From Candidatus Soleaferrea massiliensis AP7 (GTDB lineage: Bacteria; Bacillota; Clostridia; Oscillospirales; Ruminococcaceae): DNA of 64,000 nucleotides. Positions 1 through 6,971 of the stretch are shown here, piece after piece (position 1 is the first letter of the stretch; each line of letters begins with the position of its first letter). The notes below the pieces were generated by a model. That model did not search any database and was not told the origin of the DNA. It saw only the letters and a list, made by a program, of their open reading frames with translations. Both the position numbers and the translations under genes were made by a program. The stretch spans positions 1-64,000 of the forward strand of contig NZ_CCYH01000045.1 in the NCBI RefSeq assembly GCF_000820765.1. Reading direction: 5' to 3'.

Positions 1-71
1 GCTCTTTTTTCCCATATTCATTCTCAAACAGGTTTTTTAGGTGGATAATCGGATAAAAGCTATGACAACCA

Positions 72-293
72 CTATTGATACAGTCGCCACAACGGTGAGA
101 CCAAAATGATCAGAACAGCATTTGACGATAATTCATTTGAAATCCTGGATATGCAGCAGATTGCTAAAAGGACACTTGCTATAAATACAGCAAAGTATAT
201 GATACTCTTCCAAATTCTTTTGAAAGATCCGCCCCCTTTTTTTCTTTTCTTTTTTGGTGCACCTGACTTTATTTTTAGGTTTATTTGAATCAT
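72..293 (-). CDS. small basic single-pass membrane protein, possibly a truncated 5' gene fragment
   Basis: A 73-residue reading frame begins at an ATG preceded by a good Shine-Dalgarno (GGAGAG, 6 nt upstream). The first ~28 residues are very basic (KKKRKK followed by GGGS), then one hydrophobic segment (about residues 31-48), then a short tail. The basic head plus single anchor resembles the N-terminus of clostridial MltG/YceG-like transglycosylases. After the anchor the frame stops, while a shifted frame continues only briefly with hydrophobic residues. It may therefore be the broken start of a longer gene or a genuine small protein. I do not recognise it firmly. Confidence 0.4.
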   Translation of the reverse strand: MIQINLKIKSGAPKKKRKKGGGSFKRIWKSIIYFAVFIASVLLAICCISRISNELSSNAVLIILVSPLWRLYQ

Positions 294-766
294 TTTGTCT
301 CTCCTTTTCCAATTATGTCATTCAACTATTGATATTGAGTATATTACCACAGTTCTACAAAAATTGCAATATATATTTAGTGTTACAGTAATACATTTTA
401 TTGTGTTGAATACTAAAATTAAAATAGTATTTATTAGTGCATGTTAGTTTCTGTGGAAAATCAATGGAAACCCATTTGATGTTTTACTGTTTGTTACTCT
501 CTCCTGCATCTTCGTTTCTGCTGCTGCTCAAGCCGCCTTCTGCCCTTTCAGTATCACAAAACACCGCATCAGACACATTGACAATAATACAGCCTACCGC
601 GGTAATCCGCATACACTGATACGAAGGCCCTTATGGCACCGAGAAATTGTACAAACTTGGGATTGATTAAAATCACAATATCAGTTATACTATTGATGTC
701 AAACTATAAAATAACTTTGTGGTTTGTGGATTGAAAAGACACAATAAAATGTTTGGTGTAACATGA
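294..766. other. AT-rich intergenic region, no gene seen
   Basis: No frame with a credible ribosome binding site was found on either strand. The 300-470 part is very AT-rich and contains a short inverted repeat, AATACTA (409-415) and TAGTATT (425-431). This could sit in the promoter region of the leftward small membrane protein, but no clean -35/-10 pair could be assigned. Confidence 0.5.
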
Positions 767-807
767 AAAAGGAAAAGGAAGATCTAAAAGATCTTCCTTT
801 TCCTTTT
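767..807 (-). terminator. 19-bp-stem hairpin after the XRE regulator
   Basis: Perfect inverted repeat with arms at 767-785 and 789-807 and a 3-nt loop, about 50 bp beyond the stop codon of the XRE gene. The stem is purine-rich on one side and ends in an A/T-rich base, as expected of an intrinsic terminator working in either direction. Confidence 0.6.
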
Positions 808-855
808 CAACAAAACGCATGCCGTTTCCATGCATCCCGCCGATTCTGGGAACCA

Positions 856-1209
856 CTATTCCTGTACCTCTTCCCGTACCATGTACAGAGAAGCTTTGAG
901 CGCCTGCACAATATTGATGATTGCTCTCATCTCCTGTGTGCTGCAGTCGCCAACCAGTTGGGCAAGCTCGTCCTCCAATACATACTTGGTTTCTTCCACG
1001 TTCTCACACAACAGCGTGTCCGCCGATATCGCAAGGGCATTTGCGATATTGACAAGCGTCGGGAGGCTTAGTTTTGTCTTACCTCTCTCGATATGCGAGA
1101 TATTGGTTGTAGATTGTCCGGATAACTCGGCCAGTACCTGTTGGGTTAAATTTTGTCTCTTGCGTTCTCTGCGTACGCGGTGCCCAATGCTGACATAATC
1201 AATACTCAT
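856..1209 (-). CDS. XRE-family helix-turn-helix regulator
   Basis: 117-residue protein with an N-terminal HTH_3/XRE domain (about residues 8-62): a basic first helix (GHRVRRERKRQNLTQQ), the turn LAELSGQSTTNISHIERGK, and the typical PTLVNIANAL segment. The C-terminal half is a helical extension, possibly for dimerisation. Short XRE proteins of this form are common in Clostridia as single-gene regulators. The ATG has a G-rich Shine-Dalgarno (GGGGG, 7 nt upstream). A 30-bp dyad lies just upstream, so autoregulation is plausible. Neither neighbour points to a target pathway; the call covers the fold only. Confidence 0.85.
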   Translation of the reverse strand: MSIDYVSIGHRVRRERKRQNLTQQVLAELSGQSTTNISHIERGKTKLSLPTLVNIANALAISADTLLCENVEETKYVLEDELAQLVGDCSTQEMRAIINIVQALKASLYMVREEVQE

Positions 1210-1227
1210 ATTAACAACCCCCTAGCA

Positions 1228-1257
1228 ATACAATATATTGATATATACGTATTGTAT
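1228..1257. promoter_or_regulatory. dyad upstream of the XRE gene, candidate operator
   Basis: ATACAATA (1228-1235) and its exact inverse TATTGTAT (1250-1257) are separated by 14 nt, beginning 19 bp upstream of the XRE start codon. Position and symmetry fit an autoregulatory site for a dimeric HTH protein. This is inference from sequence only. Confidence 0.45.
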
Positions 1258-1356
1258 GATCTTGCACAAAATGTTGAAATAGAGTATATATCCTATTCGG
1301 ATTAAAAATTTAAAAGAACGCGGCTGTTATTTTATAAAAATTGTAAAATGGAATCG

Positions 1357-2445
1357 TTAAAGCCAGTTTTTTAACACATTGCTATACATTCGGTAAGCAC
1401 TTGGCAGTGCATACTGATCTTCCAGCTCCTGTTTTGTCACCCAGTTCCCGTGAGGAGTTTCCCTGTCCACCTGAATCAAATATCCCTGCATCTGCCATTC
1501 GATATGCGTAAAGATGTGCTTTGCCTTTTTCAGCGGATAAATATGCGTACACGCGGCGCCCTTTTCCATGAGATGCGCGGTGATCTCCTCCTTGTCATAC
1601 CATCCGTCCAGGCAGTAGAACTCCCACAGCCCCGGCAGCAGTCCCTGATCAGGCCGCTTGGTCAGATAGACCTTGTCGCGGCAAAGCAGGATGCAGACCG
1701 TCCGTTCGATCTGTTTGCGCGGCTTTTTCGGGCTTTTCACCGGATAGACCTGCGGTGTTCCCTGCTTCTGTCCCAGACAGTACCCGGCAACCGGACAGCT
1801 TTCACACTGCGGCGGGCCGTTCGGCACACAGACCGTCGCGCCCAGCTCCATCAGGGCCTGATTGAAATCCCCGGGCCGCTCTTCGGGCTGTATGTGCAGG
1901 ACAAGCTCCTGAAACATCCGTTTCACCGCCGGCTGCAGGATATCTTCGTCACAGGCGGTCATCCGCGTCAGGATGCGCAGGACGTTCCCGTCCACCGCCG
2001 CCGCTTTTTGGCCGAATGCAATGGATGCCACCGCGCCCGCCGTATACTCCCCGATACCGGGCAGGCTCAGCAGCGCTTCATAGGAATCCGGAAGCTCCCC
2101 ATGATAGCGTTCCATCACAAGCTTTGCAGCCTTATGCATATTCCTGATCCGGTTATAATAGCCAAGGCCCTCCCAAAGCTTGTGCAGCTGTTCTTCATCC
2201 GCCCGCGCCAGCGATGCGATATCCGGCAGGGCCTCCATAAAACGGTCATAGTAGCCCTTTACCGCCTGCACGCGGGTCTGCTGCAGCATGATTTCCGACA
2301 CCCAGACATGGTACGGCGTCGGCGACGACCGCCAGGGCAGTATCCGCTTGTTTTGGTCATACCACATGAGCAGTTCCCGATGCGCGGTGTACAGCTGCGT
2401 TTTCTCCAGCAGCTCCCTGATTTTTGTATCCTGATTGATTTTCAT
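1357..2445 (-). CDS. mutY: A/G-specific adenine DNA glycosylase MutY
   Basis: 362 residues, close to the usual bacterial length. MutY removes adenine mispaired with 8-oxoguanine. The helix-hairpin-helix/Gly-Pro-Asp glycosylase domain fills roughly residues 30-220 (VSEIMLQQTRVQAV, LPGIGEYTAGAVASIAF, DGNVLRILTRM). The four iron-sulfur cysteines follow in VCVPNGPPQCESCPVAGYC. Residues ~235-360 form the NUDIX-like domain that reads 8-oxoG, with the remnant LLPGLWEFYCLDGW. The ATG has AGGAG 8 nt upstream. It appears to be transcribed alone; the feoAB operon behind it ends in its own hairpin. Confidence 0.95.
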   Translation of the reverse strand: MKINQDTKIRELLEKTQLYTAHRELLMWYDQNKRILPWRSSPTPYHVWVSEIMLQQTRVQAVKGYYDRFMEALPDIASLARADEEQLHKLWEGLGYYNRIRNMHKAAKLVMERYHGELPDSYEALLSLPGIGEYTAGAVASIAFGQKAAAVDGNVLRILTRMTACDEDILQPAVKRMFQELVLHIQPEERPGDFNQALMELGATVCVPNGPPQCESCPVAGYCLGQKQGTPQVYPVKSPKKPRKQIERTVCILLCRDKVYLTKRPDQGLLPGLWEFYCLDGWYDKEEITAHLMEKGAACTHIYPLKKAKHIFTHIEWQMQGYLIQVDRETPHGNWVTKQELEDQYALPSAYRMYSNVLKNWL

Positions 2446-2550
2446 AAAGCAACTCCTGTTTTAATTCTTCCTCTTTATTGTAATACATGCGAAATCAAAA
2501 GACAATAGTATTCCTATCGCTTCCATCATTTACAGAAACTATTTTCATCG

Positions 2551-2596
2551 ACAAAAAATACGTCTTTTCATCTCTTAGAAAAGACGTATTTTGTCG
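2551..2596 (-). terminator. terminator after feoB
   Basis: Inverted repeat of 14 bp (AAAATACGTCTTTT against AAAAGACGTATTTT) with a ~10-nt loop, directly beyond the feoB stop codon. It is A/T-rich at the base with a T tract on the exit side for leftward transcription. Confidence 0.65.
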
Positions 2597-2608
2597 TTTC
2601 AGCCGATA

Positions 2609-4759
2609 TTAAGCCAGCCCCAAAAGCCGCATGGCGGATGCGAACAGGAAGCAGATCAGGATGCCCATAACGGTCGGGATTGCAAAGGATACCAGCGTCC
2701 ATTTCCAGCTCTGGGACTCCTTCCGGATGGTCAGGCAGGTGGTGGAGCAGGGCCAGTGCATCAGTGAAAACAGCATCGTGGATACCGCTGTCACCCAGGT
2801 CCACCCGTTGCCGACCAGAATATCCTTGAGCTGGGACAGGCTTTGATAGTCGCTCAGGCTTCCGGTCGCCATGTAGGCCATGATCATGATCGGGATGACG
2901 ATCTCATTGGCCGGGAAGCCCAGGATAAACGCCATGATGATGACGCCGTCCATACCCAGCAGCTTGCCGAATGGGTCGAGGAAGCTCGTGCAGTGCGCCA
3001 GGATGCTCATATCGCCGACCTGGATGTTTGCCAGTATCCAGATGATCAGTCCGGCCGGCGCCGCAATCATGACCGCCCTGCCTAGGACGAACAGCGTCCG
3101 GTCAACGATCGAGCGGACCAGCACCTTGCCGATCTGCGGTCTCCGGTACGGCGGTAGCTCCAGCGTAAAGGATGACGGTATGCCTTTCAGGATGGTTTTG
3201 GACAGCAGCTTCGAAACCAGGAAGGTCATCACCACGCCCAGCACGATGACGCCGGTCAGCAGCAGCGTTGACAGCGCCGACTGGAATACCCCTGCGGCGG
3301 CCCCGATAAAGAACATCGATATGATTGCAATGAGGGTCGGGAACCGTCCGTTGCAGGGAACAAAGTTGTTGGTGATCATGGCAATGAGCCGTTCACGCGG
3401 TGAATCGATGATGCGGCAGCCGACGATGCCCGCCGCGTTGCAGCCAAAACCCATGCACATAGTCAACGCCTGTTTGCCGCAGGCACAGGCCTTCTTGAAA
3501 TATTTATCCAGATTGAACGCCACGCGCGGCAGGTAACCCAGATCCTCCAGCAGTGTGAACAGCGGGAAGAAAATCGCCATTGGCGGCAGCATCACCGCGA
3601 CGACCCAGGCCAGCACGCGGTAGATGCCCAGCACCAGCATATCGTGCAGCCAGACCGGCGCGCCGATCCACATGAAGAACTCGCTCAGCCGGTCCTCCAC
3701 CCAGAACAGCCCGTCGGACAGCAGCTGTGACGGATAGTTCGCGCCGGTGATGGTGATCCAGAAGATGACGGCAAGCATCAGCAGCATCACCGGAATTCCG
3801 GTCCATTTGCTGGTCAGGATCTTGTCGATTTTGCGGTCCCGGGCGTTGTAGTTGCATCTATCGAAGAAGACGCTGTCCAGGCAGATGCCCTCCGCCGACA
3901 GCACGATGCAGGAAACGATGTTGTCCTGCAGCTTCTCAAGCTCGATGCCGTCCTCTTCCAGGGAGTTCCGCGCCTGCTCGATGCCTTCGGCGATCTGAGG
4001 CAGTTCGGCCAGCTCGTAGCCGAGCTGCTCGTGCAGCGTGTGCATCAGCGTCTCGTCGCGGTCGATCAGCTTCAGGGTAATCCACCTGCTGTCGAGCGCG
4101 CCTTCGAGCTGCTCCTCCACGAGCGGCTGCAGGATCCCGATGGCCTTTTCAATCGGGGCCGTATACTTGATCCTGAACGGATGCCGCTCCTCTTTGTTTT
4201 CAATCACCTCGAGCAGACGGTCCATCATGCCGTCCAAACCCTTGCCGCTTCGTGCGCTGACGCCGACGACCGGTACGCCCAGGTTCTGTTCGAGCTGGTC
4301 GAAATCGATCCGGATTTTTTTCTTCTTCGCCTCGTCCATCAGGTTGACACAGACGACGACATTGTCGGTGATCTCCAGCGTCTGTAGCACCAGGTTCATG
4401 TTGCGCTCCAGACAGGTTGCGTCACAGACGACAATCACGGCTTCCGGGCCGCCGAAGCAGATGAAGTCCCGGGCGACCTCCTCCTCCGCGGAGTGCGCCA
4501 TCAGGGAATATGTACCCGGAATGTCCACCATGATAAATCCGGTATCCTTGTACCGGCATTTGCCCTGCGCATTGGTAACCGTTTTGCCCGGCCAGTTTCC
4601 GGTATGCTGGTTAAGCCCGGTCAGTTCGTTGAACACGGTGCTCTTGCCGACATTCGGATTTCCGGCCAGCGCGACGATCCGCTCGTTTTCATCCTCTTTG
4701 ACAATATGAAGTCCATTATCCACCGCTTTGATGCCTGTGGAATGTGAAGTGAGTCCCAT
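2609..4759 (-). CDS. feoB: ferrous iron transporter FeoB
   Basis: 716-residue membrane GTPase for Fe(II) uptake. The cytosolic G domain starts near residue 27 with the P-loop GNPNVGKS, then G2/G3 (DIPGTYSLMAHS), G4 (NLMDE) and G5 (SARSGKG). The membrane part (from ~residue 320) has Gate-type segments, including the conserved MGFGCNAAG with its cysteine and a second FVPCNGRFPT motif. It is slightly shorter than E. coli FeoB (~770), as usual in Clostridia. The start codon lacks a strong Shine-Dalgarno. It lies 55 nt downstream of feoA and probably shares its transcript. Confidence 0.96.
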   Translation of the reverse strand: MGLTSHSTGIKAVDNGLHIVKEDENERIVALAGNPNVGKSTVFNELTGLNQHTGNWPGKTVTNAQGKCRYKDTGFIMVDIPGTYSLMAHSAEEEVARDFICFGGPEAVIVVCDATCLERNMNLVLQTLEITDNVVVCVNLMDEAKKKKIRIDFDQLEQNLGVPVVGVSARSGKGLDGMMDRLLEVIENKEERHPFRIKYTAPIEKAIGILQPLVEEQLEGALDSRWITLKLIDRDETLMHTLHEQLGYELAELPQIAEGIEQARNSLEEDGIELEKLQDNIVSCIVLSAEGICLDSVFFDRCNYNARDRKIDKILTSKWTGIPVMLLMLAVIFWITITGANYPSQLLSDGLFWVEDRLSEFFMWIGAPVWLHDMLVLGIYRVLAWVVAVMLPPMAIFFPLFTLLEDLGYLPRVAFNLDKYFKKACACGKQALTMCMGFGCNAAGIVGCRIIDSPRERLIAMITNNFVPCNGRFPTLIAIISMFFIGAAAGVFQSALSTLLLTGVIVLGVVMTFLVSKLLSKTILKGIPSSFTLELPPYRRPQIGKVLVRSIVDRTLFVLGRAVMIAAPAGLIIWILANIQVGDMSILAHCTSFLDPFGKLLGMDGVIIMAFILGFPANEIVIPIMIMAYMATGSLSDYQSLSQLKDILVGNGWTWVTAVSTMLFSLMHWPCSTTCLTIRKESQSWKWTLVSFAIPTVMGILICFLFASAMRLLGLA

Positions 4760-4814
4760 CGGTTATCTCAGCCCTTACGTAATGGATTCTTTTTTGCACA
4801 TCCCCAAATGGGAG

Positions 4815-5051
4815 TTAGCATTCCACCAAGATGTTCGAAGAGTCCTCCGAACGCAGCGCAATGACCGCACCGCGGATTAAAAATGCGATGGGATCGCCGG
4901 CCGGGCTCTTCTGCAGGCATTCCACCTGTGTGCCTTCGATCAGGCCGATGTCCTGCAGTCTTCTGCGCATACTGCCGGATGACAGCAAATTGGTGACCTT
5001 TGCGGTTTTTCCTTCAGAAAGATGATCTAAAGTAAGTGTATTTTCATTCAT
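4815..5051 (-). CDS. feoA: ferrous iron transport protein FeoA (SH3-like)
   Basis: 78 residues, the normal size for FeoA, a small SH3-like cytosolic protein that works with FeoB. The signature is visible: LDHLSEGKTAKVTNL, MRRRLQDIGLIEGTQVECLQ, and DPIAFLIRGAVIALR. The ATG has GGGGAG 9 nt upstream. It is the first gene of the feoA-feoB operon. A DtxR-type regulator is transcribed divergently, and a 33-bp dyad lies in the short interval, so iron or manganese control is likely. Confidence 0.93.
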   Translation of the reverse strand: MNENTLTLDHLSEGKTAKVTNLLSSGSMRRRLQDIGLIEGTQVECLQKSPAGDPIAFLIRGAVIALRSEDSSNILVEC

Positions 5052-5076
5052 AATCGTGCGCTCCCCATAATAAGTA

Positions 5077-5109
5077 TTGGTAACAGGAAATTTTGTTTCC
5101 TACCACCAA
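5077..5109. promoter_or_regulatory. 33-bp dyad between feoA and the DtxR-type gene
   Basis: The sequence reads TTGGT-N3-AGGAAA-N5-TTTCCT-N3-ACCAA, with both arm blocks exact inverse complements and symmetric spacing. It lies in the divergent interval of a metal uptake operon and a DtxR/MntR-like gene. Family regulators bind dyads of this kind, but this is not the classic DtxR 19-mer. Confidence 0.55.
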
Positions 5110-5112
5110 CAT

Positions 5113-5138
5113 ATGCACCAAGGAAACTTTCGGTGCAT
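5113..5138 (+). promoter_or_regulatory. small stem-loop in the leader of the DtxR-type gene
   Basis: ATGCACC (5113-5119) pairs with GGTGCAT (5132-5138) around a 12-nt loop. It lies a few bases upstream of the strong GGAGG Shine-Dalgarno at 5143-5147, so it is transcribed but probably not translated. Confidence 0.3.
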
Positions 5139-5146
5139 CGCAGGAG

Positions 5147-5584
5147 GTGATTCTGACGGAAGAAAACAAGGCCGATGGATTCCATACCCCCAGAGGTTAC
5201 CGCACACTGCAGCACCGGCAGGTCACCGAATCGATGGAGGATTACATGGAGATGATCTGCCGCTATGCGCTGCTGGACGGTTTTGTGCGCATCAGCACGC
5301 TGGCGGATAAGCTCAACGTCAAGCCGTCCTCCGCCTCCAAGATGGTCAAAATTCTCAAAGAGATGGAGCTGGTCGATTTTGAACGGTACGGCTTCGTCAA
5401 ACCGAGTCAGAAGGGCTGGACACTGGGCAATTACCTGCTGTACCGGCATGAAATCCTGCACCGTTTTTTCTGTATGATCAACGAGTCCACCAATGAACTC
5501 GAACAGACCGAACAGGTGGAACACTATATCAATGAAACAACGGTCCGCAACATCGAACGCTTTCTTTCCGCCATGGAACCCTGA
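5147..5584 (+). CDS. DtxR/MntR-family metal-dependent regulator
   Basis: About 145 residues. The N-terminal winged helix matches the family: HTPRGYRTL, then SMEDYMEMICRYAL, the recognition region ISTLADKLNVKPSSASKMVKIL, and the wing ERYGFVKPSQKGW. The metal/dimerisation domain follows (RHEILHRFF, TEQVEHYINETTVRNIERFL), with no SH3 domain. Such proteins repress Fe or Mn uptake genes when metal is plentiful. The start is uncertain. A TTG at 5093 lies inside the dyad and is unlikely. GTG 5147 and CTG 5153 both sit at the GGAGG; CTG 5153 has the better spacing. Divergent to feoAB, its likely target. Confidence 0.88.
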   Translation: MILTEENKADGFHTPRGYRTLQHRQVTESMEDYMEMICRYALLDGFVRISTLADKLNVKPSSASKMVKILKEMELVDFERYGFVKPSQKGWTLGNYLLYRHEILHRFFCMINESTNELEQTEQVEHYINETTVRNIERFLSAMEP

Positions 5585-5640
5585 GGCGTCCTTTGCCCGA
5601 CGATATTTTCCATGACCGATCTCCTTTCCTTATATACATG

Positions 5641-5679
5641 AAAACACGGCGTCAACATGCAGTTTTGACGCCGTGTTTT
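5641..5679. terminator. 15-bp-stem terminator after the DtxR-type gene
   Basis: Perfect arms at 5641-5655 and 5665-5679 with a 9-nt loop, GC-rich at the top with A and T tracts at the base. It can serve rightward transcription from the regulator gene. The rest of 5585-5918 holds no credible gene. Confidence 0.7.
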
Positions 5680-5879
5680 CTCATTTACCAGCTTTCAAAA
5701 GCCCAAATTTTCCTGAGCGGATGATTCCATGCTGTTAAGGCTGCCGTTCCGTGTGCCAATATCAAAGGAATCGTGAGGATGAAATAAGTTCACCGCACCA
5801 CCAGAGCGGTACAACAACCACCTGCCAAGTACATCTTCATAGTCGAAGGCAGAGCGCGCATCATTTTACAGACAAGCTG

Positions 5880-5913
5880 AAACTGTCCCGGCCATCGGCG
5901 GCCGGGACAGTTT
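5880..5913 (-). terminator. terminator after the DUF3795-like gene
   Basis: 14-bp perfect stem (arms 5880-5893 and 5900-5913) with a 6-nt loop, just past the stop codon of the leftward gene at 5919. Confidence 0.7.
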
Positions 5914-5918
5914 TATGA

Positions 5919-6239
5919 TCATGACAGATTTTTATTCCGCTGCTGTTCCCGCAGCTCACGCAGTATGGCAAGCTGGCTTTCGAGATCCGACTGATTCTCC
6001 TCTTCGCTTTTGGTCGGATCGCTGACGGCAGTATAGCGTTCGCAGGGCAGCTGTTCACATTGTCCGCAGTGTTTGAACTTCCTTTCCTGGGTACAGCAGG
6101 CGTAGATATCGCAAACCTCCCCGCCGGTGTATTCCAGCCAGAACACGTTTCCCTGTATCTCCGGACAGCCTGCGCACTCTTTGGGATAATACGGGCAGTC
6201 CGAACAGACGACACCGCAGCAGCTGTATATTTTCTCCAT
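5919..6239 (-). CDS. small cysteine-rich protein, DUF3795-like
   Basis: 106 residues with the cysteine pattern of DUF3795-type proteins: YSCCGVVCSDCPYYPKECAGC, then CDIYACC and HCGQCEQLPCERY. The paired CxxC motifs suggest a metal or iron-sulfur site. No function is established for the family. The start was moved to the ATG at 6239 because AGGAGG lies 7 nt before it; a longer frame to 6269 exists but includes the Shine-Dalgarno. The C-terminal third is charged and helical. It appears monocistronic. Confidence 0.75.
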   Translation of the reverse strand: MEKIYSCCGVVCSDCPYYPKECAGCPEIQGNVFWLEYTGGEVCDIYACCTQERKFKHCGQCEQLPCERYTAVSDPTKSEEENQSDLESQLAILRELREQQRNKNLS

Positions 6240-6347
6240 GCAGTATCCTCCTTTTTCATGCCGATGCAATGCTCAGCGCATCATACCGCTCGGATGCCAT
6301 TCGAACAGCCAGTGAACATACATGGAACTGCCGGGCAAAACAAACGC

Positions 6348-6818
6348 TCACGAAACGCGCTTCTCCACCGCAAACACCAAATCCACGGAAGGTTTTTTCC
6401 CGATGCTCTTTACGGTATGATATTCATATTCCATATTTTCAGCCCGATATCCGCTGAGCGGCAGCCACTTTGTGTAAAAATACCGCTTTGCCGCCCTTAC
6501 GGCCATTCCCCAGAACGCCTTGTGCTTCGGCCTGATTGTCATAACCGTATACCCGCCTTCCGGCAGGATAAGCTTCTCCAACGCATCCTTCCGCGCAAGA
6601 CCTCCCATGTACAGCCCGGCGTCACCGGAGCGCGCATCATAATTTCTGGAGAGTACGAAAAAAGGCAGAATTTCTGTGTCCTTTGTATTCGTTTTCAGAT
6701 GATACACAGCCGCCAGTTCTGAAATATCGCGGGATATGGTTCTATCGTTTGATCTTCCCCACAGCCCGAACAATGTGATCTCTTCAAATCGCTCCAGCCG
6801 CACTTCAGGTTTTGCCAT
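6348..6818 (-). CDS. GyrI-like / effector-binding domain protein
   Basis: 156 residues. The layout fits the GyrI-like (SHS2, AraC effector-binding) superfamily: an N-terminal strand VRLERFEEITLFGLWGRSN, a middle GGLARKDALEKLILPEGGYTVM, and the end YHTVKSIGKKPSVDLVFAVE. Stand-alone members bind small hydrophobic molecules or act as drug-sensing proteins. I see no DNA-binding domain. GGAGG with 6 nt spacing favours the second of two adjacent ATGs (6818). Substrate unknown. Confidence 0.6.
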   Translation of the reverse strand: MAKPEVRLERFEEITLFGLWGRSNDRTISRDISELAAVYHLKTNTKDTEILPFFVLSRNYDARSGDAGLYMGGLARKDALEKLILPEGGYTVMTIRPKHKAFWGMAVRAAKRYFYTKWLPLSGYRAENMEYEYHTVKSIGKKPSVDLVFAVEKRVS

Positions 6819-6971
6819 CATACACCTCCGCAAATTTCATCATTCGGTTGACTCACTGTACGCTCTGTTTATCTGCACCAACAATGCAATCCGGACATTC
6901 TGTTAAAAGATGAGGCATCCATACACATACGAAGTCGGAGGAAAGCCCTTTGCCTCACCGGCGCCGGCCCT

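Noticed and set aside
5093..5146. Extended N-terminus of the DtxR-type regulator from TTG 5093
   Set aside because: It would place the start inside the 33-bp dyad and translate the leader stem-loop; family similarity begins later.
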